Below are positions 5,685 through 10,492 of a stretch of 10,492 nucleotides of DNA, piece by piece. The position numbers and the translations under genes were made by a program. Source of the stretch: Clostridiales bacterium UBA1758 (GTDB lineage Bacteria > Bacillota > Clostridia > Oscillospirales > UBA1758); assembly GCA_002315595.1 (NCBI GenBank), contig DCHG01000056.1:1-10492 (forward strand). Direction: 5' to 3'. The notes under the pieces are model-generated. The model had not been told where the DNA came from. It saw only the letters and a program-made list of their open reading frames with translations, and did not search any database. Position 1 is the stretch's first letter, and each line of letters starts with the position of its first letter.

Positions 5685-7223
5685 ATGATTCGTTTTTCCG
5701 AAGAGTATCTGCGCGACCGCATCTATGCCTGCTGGATCGGCAAAAATATCGGCGGTACACTTGGCGCCCCTTATGAGGGCAGAAGAGAGATTTTTGATAT
5801 CGACGGTTTTTCTTCGAAACCCGGCAAACCACTTCCGAATGATGACCTCGACCTGCAACTTGTCTGGCTTCGTGCGGTCAATGATTACGGCCCGGAAGCC
5901 ATTACGAGCAAACTTCTCGGCGAGTATTGGATTAGTTACATCACCCCGAACTGGAATGAGTACGGCGTCGGCAAAGGAAATATGCGCGACGGCATCATTC
6001 CCCCGATGTCCGGCGAGTACAACAACGATGAGTGGAAAAATTCCAACGGCGCGTGGATCCGTACCGAGATCTGGGCGAGCCTGTATCCCGGAAACCCGGA
6101 GCGTGCGATCCGCTATGCCTATGAAGACGCCAGCGTCGACCACGGTCTGAACGAAGGCACTTATGCCGCGATTTTTGTTGCGGCACTTGAAAGTTCCGCC
6201 TATGTTTTTAAGGATCGTGATGTTCTTCTCGATATCGCACTTTCCAAGATCCCGGAAGATTGCCGTGTCGCACGCAGTGTAAAACTTGTTCGCAAGGCGT
6301 ATGCAGATGGCGTTTCGTGGAAGGAATGCCGTGAAATGGTCGTTAAGGACAGTGCGGATCTCGGTTGGTTCCAGGCCCCCGGAAATGTTGCGTTCACGAT
6401 GATCGGTTTCCTTTATGGCGAACTTGATTTCAAAAAGTCCTTGATCATCGCCATCGACTGCGGCGATGATACTGACTGCACCGGCGCAACTCTCGGTGCA
6501 CTGCTCGGTATCATGGGCGGCATGGAAGCCATTCCCGAAGACTGGCGTTCCTATATCGGCGATGAGATCGTGTCCGCGTGTCTGTCCTTCGGCAGTTGCT
6601 TCTTCCCGAGTTCCTGCACGCAGTTGACGGATTGCGTAATGGATCTCCTGCCCGTCACGCTCAGAACGGATCACGACGACATCTTCTGGGAAATCAAAAA
6701 CTTCAAAATTGATGAAAACGGCGATAATTCCGCGGTAAAGCCGGAAGATCTCGACAAGCATATTTTTGCGCATAGCAAAAAATACGAGATCGGTGGCGAA
6801 AATGATTTTTCAACCGTAAAGCCCGAAGACTTCTACGGACGTGATTTTGTTCGTGAAATCGAAAAAAGAAAGAAATTTTCCTATGTTATCGAAGGAATTT
6901 ATGCGGATGTGCTTGTTGAGTTTGATAGCAAGCCGGTAGTCGGACCGAACGGGACAGTGACCGGCGAACTCACTATCAAGCGTCACACGATGCCCGAACA
7001 GAAGCATTATCGTCTGCGTTTCCTTGCCCCGGATGGCTGGAAGGTCGATTCCGCAAAGAATCTTTATACGCCGGCGTGGAATCCGCAATTCTTCGATGAA
7101 GCGACCACCCCGTTCACCATCACCGCAGGCGAGAATGTGGATGCCATCAACCGTATCATCCTCGAAGTCACCTGCGCAGGACGCCCGATGCCGATTTTGG
7201 TCCCGATCCAGATCATGGGCTGA
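5685..7223 (+). CDS. ADP-ribosylglycohydrolase (ARH/DraG) superfamily protein with C-terminal beta domain
   Basis: ARH/DraG proteins are all-helical hydrolases that use two divalent metals to cleave N- or O-glycosidic bonds to ADP-ribose. Residues 1 to about 330 of this 512-residue protein fit the fold: ACWIGKNIGGTLGAPYEG (15-32), the acidic pair in PNDDLDLQL (D53, D54), EDASVDHG (147-154) and the second metal motif CGDDTDCTGATLGALLG (259-275; D262, D264). The usual TDDT and GDTDT/S signatures are altered to NDDL and DDTDC, so the substrate may not be a standard ADP-ribosyl protein. A linker with two VKPED motifs (351-355, 378-382) leads to a beta-rich domain (about 395-512) that most family members lack. 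No signal peptide is seen. The ATG at 5685 has GGGAGG upstream with 8-base spacing. It is transcribed alone and ends at a bidirectional terminator. Confidence 0.85.
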   Translation: MIRFSEEYLRDRIYACWIGKNIGGTLGAPYEGRREIFDIDGFSSKPGKPLPNDDLDLQLVWLRAVNDYGPEAITSKLLGEYWISYITPNWNEYGVGKGNMRDGIIPPMSGEYNNDEWKNSNGAWIRTEIWASLYPGNPERAIRYAYEDASVDHGLNEGTYAAIFVAALESSAYVFKDRDVLLDIALSKIPEDCRVARSVKLVRKAYADGVSWKECREMVVKDSADLGWFQAPGNVAFTMIGFLYGELDFKKSLIIAIDCGDDTDCTGATLGALLGIMGGMEAIPEDWRSYIGDEIVSACLSFGSCFFPSSCTQLTDCVMDLLPVTLRTDHDDIFWEIKNFKIDENGDNSAVKPEDLDKHIFAHSKKYEIGGENDFSTVKPEDFYGRDFVREIEKRKKFSYVIEGIYADVLVEFDSKPVVGPNGTVTGELTIKRHTMPEQKHYRLRFLAPDGWKVDSAKNLYTPAWNPQFFDEATTPFTITAGENVDAINRIILEVTCAGRPMPILVPIQIMG

Positions 7224-7241
7224 TATTTCCGAATAAATGAT

Positions 7242-7275
7242 AAAAACAGCCACGAATTTTTCGTGGCTGTTTTTT
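7242..7275. terminator. Bidirectional intrinsic terminator, ARH-like / pseudo-ATPase
   Basis: A perfect 15-base-pair stem, AAAAACAGCCACGAA (7242-7256) against TTCGTGGCTGTTTTT (7260-7274), closes a TTT loop. Six T close the plus strand, and the mirror arm supplies a U tract on the minus strand. It lies between two convergent genes, 18 bases after one stop codon and 3 bases from the other. Confidence 0.95.
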
Positions 7276-7277
7276 CG

Positions 7278-9671
7278 TTATTTTGTCGGTTTTTTCTTTC
7301 GCTTCGGCATAAATTTTGCGGGAATGTATTTCCTTGCCTTAATCGCGGCACAAACCGCAGGCGTCGGCAGAGCAAGTGCGATCGAGATGATGAATTGCTT
7401 GACCGACGGAAGATCGAATCCGATCAGATCGCGAAACGGCGGCAGGAATGCCAGAACGATCAGCAGGATCGAAAGAATTTCCGCAATTAGGAAATGCGGG
7501 TTTGCAATCAGGGACGGGAAATCGAACGAACGCGATTTTGCCCCCGGGAAGAGGAAGACCATGCCGAATGCAAGCGTTATAAATGACATCGCGCAGGCAA
7601 TTTCGGGCGTCGGCTCCTCAAATGTACCCGTGCCGAGAAGATAGGAAATATAGGCGCAGACGGTGATGATGACCGTATAGAGAACGATGAAACTCAAACT
7701 GCGAGTCGAGATCAATTTGTTGCCGTTTTTCGGCGGACGAAGCATCGTGTCAGCCGCGGCGGGTGAGAATGCAAAGGAAAACGCGGGCAGTGCAATGACT
7801 ATCGGCAACCATGCGACCGCAGTGCCGGAAATCGGGCTGATACCGCGGAAAATCGAGCCAATCAACAACAAAAGCATTGCGGAAAGCGAAAAGACGGCCG
7901 TACAACGAAGCGCACGAATGGACGAGGAAACAATTCCGCGGCAATCACGGACGGTCTTTTCAAGGGCGGTGCGATCCGTGGATGCAATTCTTGCGTCACT
8001 GAGGGCGCTTGCGGCGCAGGGAGAAGGCGCGCCGACGGTGCATGAGGTGCTGGCTTTGCGGAAAAGAGGAAGATATTTGACCGAATTACCCGTCGCAAGC
8101 ACCTGCTCACCCGAGGATGTCAAGCGTTCGATTTCATCTTCCGCATTATTGTCGGGATAGTAAGCGGATTGGATTCCTGCGGAGGAAAGATCGGGCAACC
8201 CCGCCGTCGACATGGAAACGGTTTCTTCCAAACGGAAGCCGAGGAGTCCCGCAAGACGCAGACCTTCGGGATCGTGACCGTCTTTTCGGAAATTATACGC
8301 GACGGCAAGGGTGCTGTCGCAACCGCCGATCGAGATTAAATTGGAATCGTCGCAGTATTTGCGGATCTCGTCGATTTCGCCGATTGCGATGACAAGTTCG
8401 CGCCCGTCCATATTTCGAAGGCAGAGTGAATCCCCCGAACGAATTAACGGATAGGCGGCATCGAGAGCCGCGGGATTCATGCCGATCGCTTTTGCTCGCG
8501 AAAGGAGGGCGTCACGATATGCTCCGGAATAATTACCGAGCACCGCCAAACGCATCAAAACCTCGGCATATTCGTTTGCGACGGTAAAGTCAAAAATATG
8601 TTCTTCAACACGTCCGCGAACAAGCGAGAAGTTCGATCTTCTTTCCTTCGCCGGGGCGTAATTCGGCACCATGACCGTTGTTGTCAGCGCAAGCGGTTCA
8701 ATGGACGCGAGTTTTGTGATGACAACGCCGATCTTCGTCAGTCTTGCGGCACCAACCGCAAAAATAAAGCAGGTCGCGGACACGGTACAAACCGGGAGCG
8801 ATACGGCAAAGACCGCCGAAGCATCAAAGACGGCATCGGAAAATGCACGACCGCGGACGATTGCAATGATCGCGGAAAAAACGCAGATGATCAGCGAAAC
8901 ATAGGTGCTTTTGTGGGTAAAGCCGATGAAATTGCGTTGCGTTTCGGGAAGCGTCGAATGGTCGCCTTCACGCATGGCGTAAAGTGTTCCCAACTCCGTT
9001 TGCATTCCGACCGCGGTAACGACGGCACGACAACGACCGGCAAGGACAGAGTCGCCCAAAAACACCATATTCTGACGCTTTGCCAACGGAATACCGGGCG
9101 CAAGGTCGTTGACAGAATGTTTTTCGGCGACAAAGGAATGACCGACAACGCCGGATTCGTCGCAGATAAAGCCGGCGGATTCGATGATACGGCAGTCGGC
9201 GGGAACGAGACTGCCTTCTTCAAGCAGGATAATATCGCCCTCGACGAGTTCAGCCGCAGGAACAATGGTTTTGTCGCCGCCACGAAAGACAATGACATTC
9301 GGCATACGTAAATCGGCGAGTTTTTCAAGCCGATGATCGGTCCGGATATCAAAGAAAACGGAGAACGCGACATTTGTAAAAATCAAAACAATAAAGACGA
9401 AAAACGGCAAAATATTCGTTTCTTCGCCGAGTAATGCCGTAAAAAAGTTAATTAAAATGATGGAGATACAGACGAGAAGCGGCAGAAGGATCGGCAGAGT
9501 GCGTAATTTGTCCCATCCACGCTCAAAAATCGACCGCGGTTTTCCGGCACGCAGGCGATTTGGGCCGTTCTTTTTCAAACGGTTTGCGACTTCTGCGGTA
9601 CTGAGCCCGTAAACGGGATCCGCGCCAAGTGCGTCCAGAACCGTATCGAGTTTTCCGCTATGCCAAACCAT
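7278..9671 (-). CDS. P2-type-ATPase-like membrane protein lacking all catalytic motifs (pseudo-P-type ATPase)
   Basis: The 797-residue protein aligns end to end with P2 (calcium or sodium type) ATPases. It has the N-terminal cation-ATPase domain (HSGKLDTVLDALG, 4-16), helices M1-M2 (58-108), an A domain with VEGDIILLEEGSLVPAD (143-159), M3-M4 (256-306), a large cytoplasmic loop (310-589) and M5-M10 (590-777) with a basic tail. Function-critical residues are replaced: TGES becomes VGHS (H178), PEGLP becomes PVCTV (293-297), SDKTGTLT becomes VPNYAPAK (335-342), KGA becomes IGE (430-432), DPPR becomes EETV (482-485), TGD becomes PDN (506-508) and TGDGVND becomes TGNSVKY (527-533). The NxxTD ion site of M6 is gone too. 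It should not be phosphorylated or pump by the known mechanism. The nucleotide domain is shorter than in active relatives (inferred). The start at 9671 has AAGGGA upstream, a moderate site. It follows the S51 gene by 52 bases with no terminator between. Confidence 0.88.
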   Translation of the reverse strand: MVWHSGKLDTVLDALGADPVYGLSTAEVANRLKKNGPNRLRAGKPRSIFERGWDKLRTLPILLPLLVCISIILINFFTALLGEETNILPFFVFIVLIFTNVAFSVFFDIRTDHRLEKLADLRMPNVIVFRGGDKTIVPAAELVEGDIILLEEGSLVPADCRIIESAGFICDESGVVGHSFVAEKHSVNDLAPGIPLAKRQNMVFLGDSVLAGRCRAVVTAVGMQTELGTLYAMREGDHSTLPETQRNFIGFTHKSTYVSLIICVFSAIIAIVRGRAFSDAVFDASAVFAVSLPVCTVSATCFIFAVGAARLTKIGVVITKLASIEPLALTTTVMVPNYAPAKERRSNFSLVRGRVEEHIFDFTVANEYAEVLMRLAVLGNYSGAYRDALLSRAKAIGMNPAALDAAYPLIRSGDSLCLRNMDGRELVIAIGEIDEIRKYCDDSNLISIGGCDSTLAVAYNFRKDGHDPEGLRLAGLLGFRLEETVSMSTAGLPDLSSAGIQSAYYPDNNAEDEIERLTSSGEQVLATGNSVKYLPLFRKASTSCTVGAPSPCAASALSDARIASTDRTALEKTVRDCRGIVSSSIRALRCTAVFSLSAMLLLLIGSIFRGISPISGTAVAWLPIVIALPAFSFAFSPAAADTMLRPPKNGNKLISTRSLSFIVLYTVIITVCAYISYLLGTGTFEEPTPEIACAMSFITLAFGMVFLFPGAKSRSFDFPSLIANPHFLIAEILSILLIVLAFLPPFRDLIGFDLPSVKQFIISIALALPTPAVCAAIKARKYIPAKFMPKRKKKPTK

Positions 9672-9723
9672 AGAATAGATCCCTTTCTTTCCAAAACGCC
9701 GAACTTAAACAGCATCAGGGCAG

Positions 9724-10422
9724 TTAAAGTTGAAACTCTTCGTATTTTCCGTCCTTGAAAATATAGTACGGTCGGTCACCGATGACGCAAACGCCGTCGC
9801 CCGAAACAAATACCGCATCCTCTTCGGGAATGGCAAAGACCTTTTCACCGTCACGGGTGAAGTCGATCAGTGCGTCGGTGTATTTTTTGCGGAGTGTGGC
9901 TTTTTCATCCTCGGTTGCAGAGGATGAATAGTTCATATAGTGCGGAAAGATCGAATATCCGTCGGCAAAGTCAAATGCCGTAAAATCGGAAAGTCCGACA
10001 ATATTGTCGTCCATTGACGCGATTGCATCGACATTTTTTCCGAAAATGACCGCACCGGCACTGCTTCCGTTGACGACACCGCCGTTATTCAAATAGTCGA
10101 GGATTTTGTTGTAAATTCCGAATTCCTTGATGCCCTTGATCAGTTGATAGGTGTTCCCGCCGCCGATATACAGTACGCCGTATTTGTTCAAATCGACCTC
10201 GGCGAGTTCTTCAAACGAACTGACCATATCAATTCCGCCGTTTTCTATCGGTGCGAGTTCTCCTGCGATCCAGTCGAGGTGAAACTGCTTCGGAAAGACA
10301 TCATGATCATCGGCAAGCGGAATATAAAGAATCGGCTTGGAATGATCCATAACTTCGATCATCTTTTTTGTGACAACGGGGTGCTTTTCGCAACCACCGC
10401 CACCGCACAGAAATAGATACAT
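9724..10422 (-). CDS. Peptidase S51 family protein (PepE/cyanophycinase-like)
   Basis: S51 enzymes are cytoplasmic serine hydrolases with a class-I glutamine-amidotransferase-like fold. PepE cleaves Asp-X dipeptides and cyanophycinase cleaves beta-Asp-Arg. The 232-residue protein has the family glycine loop YIGGGNTYQL (85-94), the nucleophile elbow NGSSAGAV (118-125; S121 nucleophile) and FPHY (159-162; H161, the probable catalytic histidine). The length is normal for the family. The start at 10422 (MYLFLCGGGG) is preferred over the ATG at 10440 because AGGTGAG lies just upstream and the longer start falls at the predicted transcription start without a ribosome site. It is the first gene of a probable operon with the pseudo-P-type ATPase. 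The substrate cannot be told from sequence; PepE-like dipeptidase activity is the default guess. Confidence 0.87.
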   Translation of the reverse strand: MYLFLCGGGGCEKHPVVTKKMIEVMDHSKPILYIPLADDHDVFPKQFHLDWIAGELAPIENGGIDMVSSFEELAEVDLNKYGVLYIGGGNTYQLIKGIKEFGIYNKILDYLNNGGVVNGSSAGAVIFGKNVDAIASMDDNIVGLSDFTAFDFADGYSIFPHYMNYSSSATEDEKATLRKKYTDALIDFTRDGEKVFAIPEEDAVFVSGDGVCVIGDRPYYIFKDGKYEEFQL

Positions 10423-10444
10423 ATTCTCACCTGATTTCAATCAA

Positions 10445-10473
10445 ATAATAAAAAATGGAATTATTGACCGCAA
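10445..10473 (-). promoter_or_regulatory. Promoter of the S51 / pseudo-ATPase operon
   Basis: TTGCGG (10473-10468), a 17-base A/T-rich spacer and TATTAT (10450-10445) form a plausible sigma-A-type promoter. The -10 box is strong; the -35 box matches consensus only in TTG. The predicted start near 10438 supports the downstream ATG at 10422 for the S51 gene. Confidence 0.6.
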
Positions 10474-10492
10474 CAATGTTTGTATTTTTTGC

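Noticed and set aside
5658..6773. Minus-strand open frame of 371 codons
   Set aside because: It mirrors the ARH-like gene in the antisense frame, has no ribosome site or recognisable domain, and crosses the ARH promoter.
8598..9311. Plus-strand open frame of 237 codons
   Set aside because: It is antisense to the pseudo-ATPase, and its composition (many Arg, Gly, Asp, Asn, Lys) is typical of a shadow frame.
7278..9671. Calling the P-type-ATPase-like gene a pseudogene or an assembly error
   Set aside because: There is no stop or frameshift in 797 codons, the membrane helices and structural residues are kept, and errors would not replace seven separate motifs while sparing their flanks.
1..10492. 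CRISPR array, tRNA, transposon ends or phage attachment sites
   Set aside because: I found no regularly spaced repeats, cloverleaf-like sequence, transposase gene or flanking direct repeats on either strand.

Overview
The window looks like chromosomal DNA from a low-to-mid GC member of the Bacillota, probably a Clostridia-type gut anaerobe. This rests on strong GGAGG ribosome sites, consensus sigma-A-like promoters with 17-base spacers, an rplM-rpsI operon, a ProXp-ala-type editing protein, a GH2 sugar hydrolase and an RlmA methyltransferase. The genus cannot be named from the sequence alone. I see no insertion sequence, phage gene, tRNA, rRNA or CRISPR array.

Layout. (1) Positions 1-981, minus strand: the rplM-rpsI operon (L13, then S9, which runs off the left edge). 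It has a very good promoter and a structured leader of about 150 bases. (2) 1095-1811, plus: a TtcA-like tRNA thiolation enzyme, facing the next block across a bidirectional terminator. (3) 1848-4670, minus: a two-gene operon, a ProXp-ala/YbaK-family tRNA-editing protein followed by a cytoplasmic GH2 beta-galactosidase-like enzyme. (4) 4718-5618, plus: rlmA, transcribed divergently from a promoter whose -35 box overlaps the -35 box of the opposite operon. (5) 5685-7223, plus: a divergent ADP-ribosylglycohydrolase (ARH/DraG) superfamily enzyme with an added C-terminal beta-rich domain, ending in a second bidirectional terminator. (6) 7278-10422, minus: an S51-family peptidase followed by a full-length P2-type-ATPase-like membrane protein.

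Five of the eight genes serve translation or RNA modification (S9, L13, TtcA, ProX-like, RlmA). Two others act, or probably act, on glycosidic bonds (GH2, ARH-like).

The most unusual item is the P-type-ATPase-like protein at 7278-9671. Its reading frame is intact and its ten-helix architecture is complete. Every catalytic motif that can be aligned has been replaced: the DKTGT phosphorylation site, TGES, PEGL, KGA, DPPR, TGD and the TGDGVND hinge. The most economical reading is a maintained pseudo-P-type ATPase that can no longer be phosphorylated or pump ions by the known cycle. It may work as a sensor, scaffold or regulator, perhaps together with the S51 protein encoded just upstream.
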